This document shows positions 12,501-23,440 of a stretch of 64,000 nucleotides of DNA, in pieces. This DNA is from Gnetum montanum. Taxonomy: Eukaryota; Streptophyta; Gnetopsida; Gnetales; Gnetaceae. The notes under the pieces are model-generated. The model made no database searches. It was given only the letters and a program-made list of their open reading frames with translations, and was not told the origin of the DNA. Both the position numbers and the translations under genes were made by a program. Location of the stretch: contig MNCI01036143.1 of NCBI GenBank assembly GCA_015680685.1, positions 218,724 through 282,723 of the forward strand, read 5' to 3'. Numbering within the stretch: position 1 is the first letter of the stretch; every line of letters starts with the position of its first letter.

Positions 12501-12779
12501 AGTATACAAGGACCCCCTCAATGCTAGCAGTGTAGGTTACATCATCAATGCTATCAACATTGATGACAATGCAGAACTAGCACATGAACCATTTGTGTTT
12601 CATGTGCCCTTTGGTGATGTTGGGGCCTTAAGGTCAACTAGACCACAACCTGCTTTTGTTATCAAACTGCCATCTCAGGTGCCCATGATACCCTTTGTGT
12701 TTAGGATCTTGCAACATGTTGCAATGATGGCAATCCAGACACCTTTTGTCATTAGGTTGCCAATATGTGTGGATTCCCC

Positions 12780-13740
12780 ATCTGCCTAGGCTCTAGTGGT
12801 GGAAACTACATGATAACTTGCCCATCCAAAGTCGTACCCTAAGAGACATGATGAGCATCTCACTAATAAAATGATTAGGAAATTCATACAGCTAGATCCT
12901 TCTAAGCCCATCCCCTTTTTAGTCATCCCCATGGGCTCATCATCTCAGACTACCAATGCAATCACAAACAACCAACTGATAAGCACTAAGGCTTGAAAGC
13001 CTATTACACAACTAAAGGATAAATATCCTCCTTGAGAGATTAGTCTCTTAGGATGTATGGAGGAGGTAAAGGCCACCAAAATAACAAATTATGGAAAATA
13101 TTTTTTGAACACACTAGGACAAGTTAAACAAACCCTCAAACAAAAGAACACAACTTTGAACCTGTACAACTTGATAATAACTTCCACTACTCATCATGAG
13201 GCATTGGCTTGCATGCTGACATCTATTCCTACTAAGGAAGATGTTCTAGTAGATGAAAAGGCCATTCATGCTTTAATGCTTTCCCCCACAACTGAAGCAT
13301 CAAGGTCAACATCCTTGACATTTCATCATAAGGCAGTCAAGGTTGATCCTGAAAAGGGTTAGCTGACCAGTGAGCCCATGTTTATAAAAAATTTGCATAG
13401 TGCACGTAGATGATGGGGTGACAGCCAGTATCATCCCATTCCCCATCATTCACAGGCTTGGACTAGTTGACCAGATTAAGTCGACAATAATAACATGCTT
13501 GAAATCTTTCAATGGGATGCATGTTGTTGTAAAAGTAATAGTCACAATAACTTTCATGATAGGGGAGAAATTCCTCACGAATGCTAAATTAAATGTAGTT
13601 GAAGAAATGCCTAGATCCAACCTGATCCTAGGGAGGTCTTGGATAGCCTAGCTATGGGCTATTTCTTCACCTATTCACCAAGAGATCCACTTGCCCTATG
13701 AGGGTGGAGAGGTGGTGATCTATGATGATAACGTAGCCCT
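12780..13740 (+). pseudogene. Aspartic protease region (element A)
   Basis: The segment at 13057-13362 is a gag-protease linker with the block EALACMLTSIPTKEDVLVD. The segment at 13400-13651 has HVDDGVTASIIPFPIIHRLG, corresponding to the catalytic D-x-G-(S/A/T) loop of retropepsins, and ends NLILGRSWIA, the conserved (I/L)LGR-x-W motif near the protease C-terminus. It would cleave the gag-pol polyprotein as a dimer. The two segments are in different frames, so the gene is dead. Sequence resembling coding DNA fades out by about 13,990. Confidence 0.75.
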
Positions 13741-13865
13741 CCCCCCTCCCTCGGACCATCAATAATGTAGATATAGAAAAAGAGTTAGAGGTAGATATAT
13801 CTGAAGATACACTACTTGTTTAGGGTGAAAGTCAATGTTGTTTAGATAATACTAAACAACCAAGC

Positions 13866-13871
13866 AAAGTA
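13866..13871 (+). other. Possible 5' splice site after protease
   Basis: CAAAGTAAGC matches a plant splice donor core (GTAAG). Ogre-type relatives are known to splice out an intron between protease and RT. This is the best donor I noticed near the end of the protease coding sequence; it is only a candidate. Confidence 0.3.
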
Positions 13872-14164
13872 AGCAACCTACTTGAGGGAGCCTTCTAGGT
13901 AGAATTACCATTTTGTGCAATGGACAAAGGTCTAGAAGGATACTTTCTTGTCTCTCCTAGGAATTACGCACCTCTCAACTCACATTAGGTTAGAAAACAC
14001 TGACATGACTAATGCATGCCCTTAGTTCACCTGTGTGTTTCACTTACCCTTTATTTTTTACCTATGCAATTATTATTACATTATGATTTACATCTTGCAT
14101 TAGTTATTTCATTTCTTTAGTTCATTTAGTATTTTCCAAAAAAAAATGAAAACAAAAACAAAAA

Positions 14165-14420
14165 AAAGGGCCTGGAAAAGCCTTAAACTATCGCATGGCC
14201 TACTAAGGCCGAAAACTGGCAACTTGCTTCCTTGTATGCTACAGCCCGAAAAAGCCTTAAACTATTGCATGGCCTGCTAAGGCCTAAAACTAGCAACCAA
14301 CTTCCCTCTCACACTATGGCCTGAAATGGTGTTAACCTAGAGATGGCTTGAAATGATCTTAAATTAGTAATGGTTGTCTTGCCATGGCCTAAAATTGGCA
14401 TGGGGCCCACAAGGGGCCTA
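14165..14420 (+). repeat. Degenerate tandem repeat (AAACTAGCAAC family)
   Basis: Three to four imperfect copies, about 75-85 bp apart, of a segment with AAGCCTTAAACTA and AAGGCC(T/G)AAAACT(A/G)GCAAC. The CTTAAACTAGCA core recurs in the 3' noncoding repeats of elements A (about 23,480-23,670) and C (about 7,730-7,830), which ties this spacer to the same family. Confidence 0.65.
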
Positions 14421-14779
14421 ATTGTATTAATCAAATCACAAGTTAAAATTACAACAACATTACATAAAATACAACAAGATGATAAGCGAATAATCATCAC
14501 ATTTCATTACATTATTAATAAGATATATAATTCAAGTTTAAATCCAAAGCACAAAATCTCCAAAAATATGAAATTGCCCAATGGTAGGGCTAAATTCTAG
14601 GAATTTTAGCTTGTAGTGTGTGGTAGGGGCTAAGGTTCTTCCTCTTCCTCTTCATCCATTACTCTGCTAGGGCCTACGTCATCATCCAAAACCTGCATTA
14701 AATGAAAATAAAATAATAAATTATCTAACAAATAAAGTGACATGCAACATTAAAGTAAATAGAAATAATGCAAACTAGA

Positions 14780-17700
14780 CCAACATCAAAAGGAATTGCA
14801 TCCATGTTTAGGGGCATCTTGTCAAGACCTATGTCCAACTGTCAAAGGATTTCATCCTTCGATAACTATGTCCAATCCTCCTTGCCAAGGTCAATACCCA
14901 CAATGGTTTTTCTTTTCTCTATAGTTGTCCATGAGGGCTACCCCAGTGAAAACCTAGTAGAAGTGACCTCTCTTGAAGGTACAATGATGTGTCTCTCTAG
15001 GGTTCCACTAACCACTACGTTGGTTGTGAATACTTTGTAAGCTTGTGTTGCACTGATTGCATTAAGAAATTTCTCTTGGAAATGACACTCCACAAACTCA
15101 TCTCTATACTTTTTATGGTATGCCTCGTGTTCTTGCTTATAGTGGTTCTTGTGATTCTTTTGAGTCGAGCCCCATTTGTACACTTTCACATTGTAATCCT
15201 TCCAGTCTTGATTCTTTTTTGCTAGTAGGTACATCTACAACTATGGCTTAATCACCTCACGGGTAGCTTCATTCTTGCCCCAAACAGTTGATCAATGCCT
15301 AGCATAATTAATTTCATCTATGCACCAACTACCATTAGGTTTGTCACATGCTACTAAGAAGTCATAATAGGACTGCAAGTCCTTCAATTTTATGTTATGG
15401 CTTGCCCCCTTCTCTTGAAGCTCCTGCACCCATTTCCATAATTGCTTATTAAAGCACCTACACTCCCATAATGCTCTTGTAGAGTACAATGGGAATTTTC
15501 TTATCTCTTCATATACATGACATGGTACTTGCTCCATCTCATGGGGAAACTTAGGCAAAACATCAACCTGGACCATCCTGTTTGTGTCCCAATTAAGCTA
15601 TGAACCTATCATTACATAATAGGCAAGATGATGTTAGCTATGAATCAATTAAGCAAATCAGGAAAGAAAAAATGGATAAATACATATGTACCAATTTTAT
15701 GGTCCATTTTTTGTATATGATCTATCATGTTATCCAACAAGCCTTGCATGAAGGTAAACTTATTTGAATCCTCCACCCATGGTTGCATATGGATGATGGA
15801 TGTGGATGTTGGGCATTCAGTGGAAACACTTGCAGTTGTAACATAACACACTTAGTGATTATCAGATAGCCAATAGCTAAGGTTGCAAGAGTTCAAACAT
15901 AAAATAAAAAAAATGGGGAGAATAGTAAAATAAATAATAGTACAAAAAATAAAGATGGTAGTGCAAAGCTCTTACCCAACAAGCCCTCATATGTGAGAGT
16001 AGGGAGATCGCCCATCTGCACATCATTAAAGAAATTTTCAAACTCAATCCCTTCAAGCTACAACCCTTCCTTCTCAATTTTCCTTAGAACTTTGGCAACT
16101 TTTCACTCCTCTTCATCTACCATTTATCCCCTAGGTTTAGGGACATCATCCTCTATGGGCTCTACTATCACTACAAGGGCCCTCTTGCCTACATCACACA
16201 AGTTAGATTTAGAATTGTCAATAATGAGTATAATATAGCATGGCACATTACAATAGTATCCAATAATGCATACTTGTAATTATTGAGTGCACATCACAAG
16301 ATTAAACTAAAGCTTTTTGCCATCCTCCTCTACTTCATGTGTGGGCTCCTCCATAGGATGCAATTTGTTAATCTTTATTCTAGACTATCCCACTCCCTTA
16401 GTAATGAGTTGTGCTCCTCTTGCTGCATTTTTGGTGTTGGCTGATGGGGCCTCCCTAGCACTATCATGTGTGTAGTAGGACCATCCCACATTGCCTCTAT
16501 TCATTACTGAAAACAACTCACCAATTGCCTCTAGAGCATCCTATGACCGCATGGTGTTGAACAGGTAATGGATCCATGGCCTAGAGATTTGCCTACAGTC
16601 TTGCATCATCCATAGCCCTTCCTCATGAACTACCAAATACTCTACAAATCTTTGTAGGCACAACATAATAATTTCAAAATATAGGTTATTGGCAAAGTGA
16701 GAGGCCTAGTTGTACCATGTCTCCTCCTCTATTACATACCTAATCACTCAAGCCTACTAAATCCTAAGAATTATTCTTTGGAAAAGTAGCTTTGGAAATG
16801 CATGAGGAAGGAAGATAGGGTAGAGGTGGTGGACCATGGGTACTCTCACATCCTTGACTAATTTTCCTTTGTAAATCTTGGAGGTACCCAACCACTTCTC
16901 AATGTTCCCTCTATGGTCTAAGTCTTTGTTGCTTTTTTTTTACAACTAGTAGGCCCTTAGAGGGGATGTTGAAGAGGTCCACAAAGAATTCATCTGTAAT
17001 TTTAAAGGTCACCCACACATCACAAGCTCATGTGCTAAAGTGATTAGTGCTCTTAGTAAAGGAGTTAATTATGTTAATCATTTTAGCCACTGGGATACCT
17101 AGGCTAACAACTAAGAATATGTCCATGAGCCTAGCCCACTGAAGATTCCTCATTATCTCCATAGGGACCTCATAGCATAACCAATATTCTAAACTCTCAA
17201 CCTCATCATATTTGAAGATGAGAGTGGCCTCAGTGAGACCTGTGGCAACCACTATGACTTTTCCTAACTTAACTATAGCTATAATAACCAAAGGTAAAAT
17301 TAGCAACATGAGAAGAAATAAAGAAAAAAGTGCATAAAATGAGTGACATACAACTCATGTGGCACAAATGGTGTGCGAGATGGTGGTAGTGGGGTTGAAA
17401 CCTCCTCCATGCTTGGAATGCCAATTGCCCACTCAACATCCAACTAGCTAAGAGCCTGAAACCTCCCATAAGACTTTGAATATTGGTGAGGGAGTTTCGT
17501 TAAGTCTATCCCAATCTACCTAATCATGGCTACATGGACATTCTCAAAAGATGAGAATTCCTATAGGGTAGTAAGAGTCAAATTCAGCACCCCCTCTTTA
17601 TTATGTAGGTCATCTATGTTAATGGTAAACCTGGCAATGGACATGAGTGGTTATCATATTAAGTCATAATCTAATAGGTAGTACAAGAAATCGTAAGAGG

Positions 17701-18220
17701 ACTCATCCTCTAGAACAATACCCTGTCCTGGGTGGATTCTAGAAAAGAGTGTGTATGCATTGGACAATGAATAAAGTGTTCTTCTTGTTGTAACAGTAAA
17801 CTTCTAGCATCTCCTAGACCCTAGACAAAGGCCTACGACCCTTGTAGCCCTAGCCTAAACTCTCTACTCCTTCATTACTAGTAGGCTCATCGGATATGGA
17901 CCTTAGGATGCCTCAGTTTGCCCCGAGCAATAGTGTTTCCATTATGACACTGATTACTTCTATCACCAAGTGTGATCATATCATCACACTGAAGTGGTAG
18001 AGCAAAAATTCTAGGAATTCTTGCACTTTTAACTTGAACCATATTGCTTGGCGACCCACGTGTGCGTCTAGTGTAGGTACGTTTGGTATAGGGTCACTCA
18101 TGTAACACAAGATACCTACCAACTCAACTATGATGAGGATGGGTTTTAACAATACCATGTGGTCATAGCAATGATAAGAAGAGAATGTTAGCATTAGATA
18201 TAAAAAAAATGAAAACAAAC
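14780..18220 (-). pseudogene. Antisense multi-exon coding relic inside element A
   Basis: On the minus strand, long stretches read as protein with only occasional stops. From upstream to downstream they are about 17,980-18,218, 17,352-17,820, 16,330-17,273, 15,976-16,188, 15,692-15,850 and 14,780-15,605. Two gaps fit plant introns: GTAAG at 15975 to CTAAG at 15851, and GTACAT at 15691 to GATAG at 15606. Removing each keeps the frame (HKIG continuing into a block with NWDTNRMVQVDVLPKF). A third, GTATGT at 17351 to an AG near 17279, is less clean. Typical residues are HPGQGIVLEDESSYDFLYYL and ALWECRCFNKQLWKWVQELQ. I do not recognise a domain. Some Tat-lineage elements are reported to carry antisense extra ORFs, usually after pol; here it lies between protease and RT. 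It could instead be a captured host gene. Confidence 0.6.
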
Positions 18221-18409
18221 ATAAAAATTAGACTTAACATATTAGCAAAAATTTTAATTTTTTCACCAAGTCCCAAAATAAAGGGATGTTGGCATACCCG
18301 TCTAACGTGCCTAATCCCCAATGGGGCACAACATTAACAACCATGTTGCATATTTACAAACATTATGAATTTGAAAATATTGAAAAAATTCACTAAATTT
18401 TGGTTATGC

Positions 18410-18730
18410 TACCCATAGAGCATAACCTTCAAAATTACAAAATTTTTGTCTATCAATTATGCTCCCCATAGAGCATAACCCTCCCAACTATGAAAAATTC
18501 TAATTCTTCATTATGCTCCTTGTCGAGTGTAACAATCATAAAAATTTTCCAAGTGTTGGCTACACTCCCCATCAAGTGTAACAACTACAAAAATTTTCCA
18601 AGGGTTGGTTATGCTCCCTGTAGAGCATAAAAATTAGAAAAAATTTCCAGCTATTAAAAAAATTTCAAACTATTGGTTATGCTCACTATACAACTTAACT
18701 TGTTGACTACATTTCCTGTAGAGCATGATG
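18410..18730. repeat. Array of GGTTATGCTCCC/GAGCATAACC palindromes
   Basis: About six imperfect palindromes spaced roughly 55-65 bp apart, e.g. GGTTATGCTACCCATAGAGC at 18413, TATGCTCCCCATAGAGCATA near 18457 and GGTTATGCTCCCTGTAGAGC near 18604. They lie just upstream, in the antisense direction, of the antisense coding relic. Comparable palindromes fill the U3 of the Tat-type LTRs in this window. Confidence 0.7.
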
Positions 18731-18734
18731 TTAG

Positions 18735-19500
18735 AAAATCAAAAATTTTCTAACTTTTTTGTTACACTCTCAAGAATATTCCATGGTGTGATAGTCGTGA
18801 TCCTCATAGTCATCTTGCCTAGACCATCACACTTTGCATTTGCCTTCAAGCCTCCTCAGTTGACTCCTATCCCACATCACGTGTGGAATTCCAAGAAAAC
18901 CCTTGTTCCGCATCACATGCGAGACGTCCAAAAAGCCCTATCCTACATCATGCACAGGAAGCCCAAAAAGCCATGTCTAGCATAATGTGCAGGATGCAAA
19001 AAAAATGTTTATTTTGTGCTACGCATAGTATACAAACCCTCATAACAAAAAAAGTTAGAAATGTACAAAAAATGCACTATGTGCACTCCCTCACCTGGCT
19101 ATGACTCATGGTGACTACGATGGAGGAGGTAGTCCCTACCCAAGGTGGGTCACCCTCAAAAGCCCAAAATCGTAAGGTAAACAAGAAGAGGGGAGAGAAA
19201 TCACAAGGAAAGAGTGTGGCACCTTACCTTGCTAATGGCGTCTCCCTCTAGTCCTCTATGCATGCCCTAGGATGGCACCTCAGTGTGCATTCTCCTTTGT
19301 CCATGTTGATGAGGCTAGGGTGTTGACGTTCACTAAGGCATGTTATGGTTGATTGTCATACTCTTACTTTCTTCTTTCTGTTCATCACACTCTAGCTTCC
19401 CCTCTTTCATTGCTATGCTCTATCTCCCTTCACCTTAGCCATGCTATGCTCAATGACTATTTGCTTCAACTTTGAAAATGACCAAATTAACTATGGTAAA
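18735..19500 (-). other. Spacer upstream of the antisense relic
   Basis: No convincing coding sequence on either strand. Repeated CATCACATGCGAG/CATCATGCACAGG-like short units occur at 18870-18990. On the minus strand it would lie between the TATA-like motif at 19506-19513 and the palindrome array, and so could be a leader or promoter-proximal region. Confidence 0.35.
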
Positions 19501-19505
19501 ACTCA

Positions 19506-19513
19506 TATTTATA
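19506..19513 (-). promoter_or_regulatory. TATA-like motif facing the antisense relic
   Basis: The minus strand reads GGGTATAAATATGAG, a good plant TATA box directed toward the antisense coding relic, about 1.3 kb from its first recognisable exon. Very similar CCTATAAATA motifs are the LTR promoters here. Confidence 0.4.
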
Positions 19514-19947
19514 CCCTTCTAGGTTGAAGGACACGTCACCCTCCCAGGGCCTATCTCATGTCCCATGCATAAAGTAATACTATCCCATGTTGCATGAATA
19601 ATGTGGGATGAGTGTAGCACCCAGAGTTAGAAACTTTTTTCCAACTTTTCTAGTTTCTTCATACTTAGAAATTTTTTTGCATTTTTTCCAACAAATGCCC
19701 AGCTTAACTCCACATTTAAAACCTTCCAAGACCTGCTTAAACCCATGTTTCCCACATAAACCATGGTCCACTACGACCTTAAATTAGCAATTTTATGGTC
19801 AATTGAGGCCCCAAAATTACTTACATACTTTCTTATCTGATCCAACAACTGCACAGTTAGGTGAATTTTCATAACATTGTCTTCCTTATTTTATGCATTT
19901 TATCTTATTAAGATAGGTGCCACTTAACATTTTTCTAGTTATTTTGC

Positions 19948-19949
19948 AG
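19948..19949 (+). other. Candidate 3' splice site before RT
   Basis: TTTTTCTAGTTATTTTGCAG ends here; a T-rich tract plus GCAG resembles a plant splice acceptor. The RT coding stretch opens about 20-50 bases downstream, which fits the protease-RT intron of Ogre-type elements. Confidence 0.45.
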
Positions 19950-19969
19950 GATTTTTGGTAGGATTGTAG

Positions 19970-21480
19970 AATGAATGCATATAAGCATCATCATTTGCCC
20001 TTGACACTAAGCTCCTAGACTTTGAGCCTATGACTCATGACATAGACATAGCATCCCTAGAGACATGTCTAGACTAGCTAGACCACCTAGTTAGAGATCT
20101 AGATCTAGAGGAAAGTGACATAACTAAGGATTCTCTCATCAAAATCCCTATAGTAACATGTAAAGGTGAGGTAAAGACATTGAAACTTAGTTCCTTGTTA
20201 GAGCCTCAAAACAAACAAAGCATCTCTAAAATTCTCAATGATAACATTAAGGTGTTTGCATGGTCCTATGAGGACATGTTGAGCTTGGACCTTTGCATAA
20301 TACAACACAACATTATCCTTGACTCTTGCATAAAACTAGTTAAATAGAAAAATCACAAAATCAAGCCTAAGGTTGCATTAGCAGTTCAGGATGAAATCAC
20401 TAAGCTTTACAAAGCTAGTTTCATTCGAGTAGTTGACTACACTGACTAGGTTTCAAACATTGTAATTGTCCCTAAGGAAATTGGAAATATATGCATTTGC
20501 ATAGAATTTTGGTACTTGAACAAGGAAACCATCAAAGATGACTTCCCATTGCCTAGTATTGACCNTGGAAACCATCAAAGATGACTTCCCATTGCCTAGT
20601 ATTGACCAACTCATCAATACAATGGTTGGTCATGCCTTGTTGTCCTTTATGGATGGTTTCTCAGGGTATAACCAAATTCAGATCAACCCATAGCACCAAC
20701 TGAGCACCACCTTCATGACCCCTTGGGGTATGTTTTGCTATACAATGATGCCCTTTGGACTGAAGAACGTAGGAGCAGCCTACCAACGTGCAATGACATA
20801 TATCTTTAGTGATTATCTACTTGACTTGCTCAATGACTACATTAACGATATAGTAGTTAATTCCAAGTTAGCTCATGACCACGTAGATTACTTGGACCAA
20901 ATTCTCAAATTTTTCCTTAGACATGACCTTAGGCTAAACCCCAAAAAGTTTGTCTTTGGCGTCAAAACTAGTCACTTGCTAGGATTTGTAGTATCAGAAG
21001 GAGGTATACATGAGGGTATCACTAACTTAGCACCACCAGCAAACCTTAAGGAGCTACATGGGTTACAAGGTAGATTAAAATTCATACATAGGTTTATCAC
21101 AAAGTTAACTAATAAGTTGTAGCTAATGCAACATTTTCTCAAAAAGGGGATCCACTTTGAGAGGACAACTTAATGCCAAGAGGCATTTGACAACCTCAAA
21201 AAGGAACTGGCTCAACTTTCAATAGTATACCCTCCACAAGGAGATAATCCATTCTATAGTTACCTTGCAACAATAGACATGTCCATTGCTTCTCTACATT
21301 GTCAAAAGCAAGACGATGGCTCAGATGTTCTTATTTCCTATTTAAGACACGTGCTAGTGGCCCATGAGGTGAAATACAATGATGTAGAAAAGAACTATCT
21401 TGCCTTATAATTTGCACTCAAAACATGAAGATATATCTTTTCCATAGTCAACTTAATGTCATTTACAAAAGCAAAATACT
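19970..21480 (+). pseudogene. pol: Reverse transcriptase and first RNase H (element A)
   Basis: After an N-terminal stretch (KVFAWSYEDM, about 20,245), RT motifs follow in order: FIRVVDYTD, IVIVPKE, DDFPLPSID, LLSFMDGFSGYNQIQI (about 20,640), TPWGMFCYTMMPFGLKN (20,718), YINDIVV (20,838) and LLGFVVSEGGIH. The catalytic YxDD box reads YIND, a loss of one metal-binding aspartate by G-to-A. A first RNase H remnant follows (EKNYLAL about 21,390). The enzyme would copy element RNA to DNA. A join with a single N at 20565 duplicates 41 bases of the RT. Several stops are present. Confidence 0.85.
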
Positions 21481-21699
21481 TTGGGTGATTACCACAAACA
21501 TGTACAAAAGTAATTAAATTGCACAGTGGAAGGTAATAATGATAGAGTTTGACCAACACTACATAGCACAAGCATCAATAAAGGGTCAATAAATAGCTGC
21601 AAAACTCATGGCTTCACCCATAGACAATCAAGCAATAATAGATCTAGAATTTTCAAATGAGCACATTAATAGCATAAGTCAAATGCCTACAAATATTAA

Positions 21700-22080
21700 A
21701 GAAATTTCACACTTTGATGGTGCTACAACCACACAAGGTGGTAGTGCCACTACCATTATCATGTTTCCCTCTAAGGAGATCTAATCCTTCGCATATCATT
21801 TTACATTTCCTTGCACAAATAATCTGGTAGAAAATGAAAGTATCCTTAGAGGTGTCTTAACAACTCATGATTTAGAAATACAAAACATAGCAATCTGAGG
21901 TGACATGCATCTTGTGGTCAATCAAATTATAGAGGTTTACACTTGCAAGGCACAACATTTACAACCTTATTTTAACTTGGCAAAATACTTGCTCAAACAT
22001 TTGCAATTGTAGATGTCCAACACATTCCTTGTAATGAAAATGCCATTGCTGATGCATTATCCACTTTAGCCTTAAGCATA
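21700..22080 (+). pseudogene. Archaeal-type second RNase H (element A)
   Basis: A second RNase H-like stretch follows the first: HFDGATTTQGGSATTIIMFP (about 21,713) with the first acidic residue, then NLVENESILRGVL with the glutamate and GDMHLVVNQI with the next aspartate. Plant Tat-lineage elements are known to have acquired such an additional archaeal-type RNase H, so this supports the lineage call. Stops at several codons inactivate it. The motif match is by eye. Confidence 0.65.
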
Positions 22081-22299
22081 GCACCCAACATGTTTTTTGC
22101 ATTACTTTCTTTGATAGTGGATTACATTAAACCTATAACTCAAACAACAAGCATTGCATCCATAGATGTGACAAGCATAGTTCATTCCCAAGAGTGGTAT
22201 GATGATATTAAGACATACCTCCAATAGGGAGAGCCTTCACAAAATCTAACCTCTACCCAAAAGGAAGTAATATGAAAGTGATCGTGGTAGTATGTCCTT

Positions 22300-23440
22300 G
22301 TAGGTGATAGCACCTTGTGTCGTAGATCCTAAAATGGAATACTGTTAACTTGTATGAGTGGTAGTGAAGCACAAACTATCGTCGATCAAGTCCATGAGGG
22401 ACTATGCAAAGGCCACATAACCCCCAGGCAATGGTAGCAAAAATCAGATGCCTAGGTTATTATTGGCCTTACATGGAGTGCAATTGCATTTTCAAGGTTA
22501 TAACATGTGATATGTATTAGCAACATGATAACCTAATGCACGTGCCACTCACTAAATTGCATACTATGTAGATCAAATGGTTGTTCCAATGTTGGGGGTT
22601 CGATATCATAGGACCTATAATGCCTAAGTCTTCTGCAAGAAATAACTTCATCATTACCATAATTGAATACTTTACCAAGTGGGTTAAAGTCATTCCCCTT
22701 AGGAAGACAACATCACAATAGGTTTGCAAATTTATTCTAGACAACATAGTGACTCAATTTGGTCTACCCATGACTATATTCATAGATAATAAGCCATAAT
22801 GTTTCAATGCAAAAACTAAAACCTTCTATGAATACCTTGGCATCAAACATTCATTTTCATCACCATACTACCCATAGGTGAATGGCCAAGTGGAGGCTAT
22901 GAACAAATTCATTGTCAATATTTTGAAGAGGATGCTTAGAAACAACAAGCAATGATGCCATGAATAGCTAATCTACACACTATGGGCCTATCGTACAACA
23001 TGCAAAATAGCAACAGGTAAGATGCCATATAGTCTTGTGTATGGATCTAAAACAATTTTGTTTCTTGAATTGTAGGTCCCATTGCTCCATATGATCCTCT
23101 TGAGCTTCATTGATGAGGTTCAAAAAAATGAGTTGAGAATCATTAATCTTGACTCCATAGAGGAGAAGTGCACACAAACACTTGATCGCATCAAGTGGTA
23201 CCAGGAAAAGCAACAAAAAAAGTACCATCATAATCAACATCAACAGCCAATCAAGAAAGGGAACCTAATATTCAAGGTCGTTCATGAGCTCGTAGAAAAA
23301 TTCTCAACTAATTGGAAGGGCCCTTCTTAGTCATAAAGGCCTATAACAATGGAGCATTCAAGCTTGCTGATCTAGATAGCAATGAGTTTGCCAATCCAGT
23401 TAACCACTCATACTTGAAGCCGTACTACACCTAGTATGCA
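22300..23440 (+). pseudogene. Integrase (element A)
   Basis: A zinc-binding remnant (VHEGLCKGHITPRQ, about 22,390) precedes the catalytic core: FDIIGPIMPKS (22,601), FIDNKP (about 22,780) and VNGQVEAMNKF (about 22,878). These supply D, D and E of the DDE triad, all three still readable. LWAYRTTCKIATGKMPYSLV follows, then FSTNWKGP near 23,300 and a C-terminal block ending about 23,440. No chromodomain is seen. It would insert the cDNA into the genome. Frameshifts and TAG stops break it. Confidence 0.85.
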
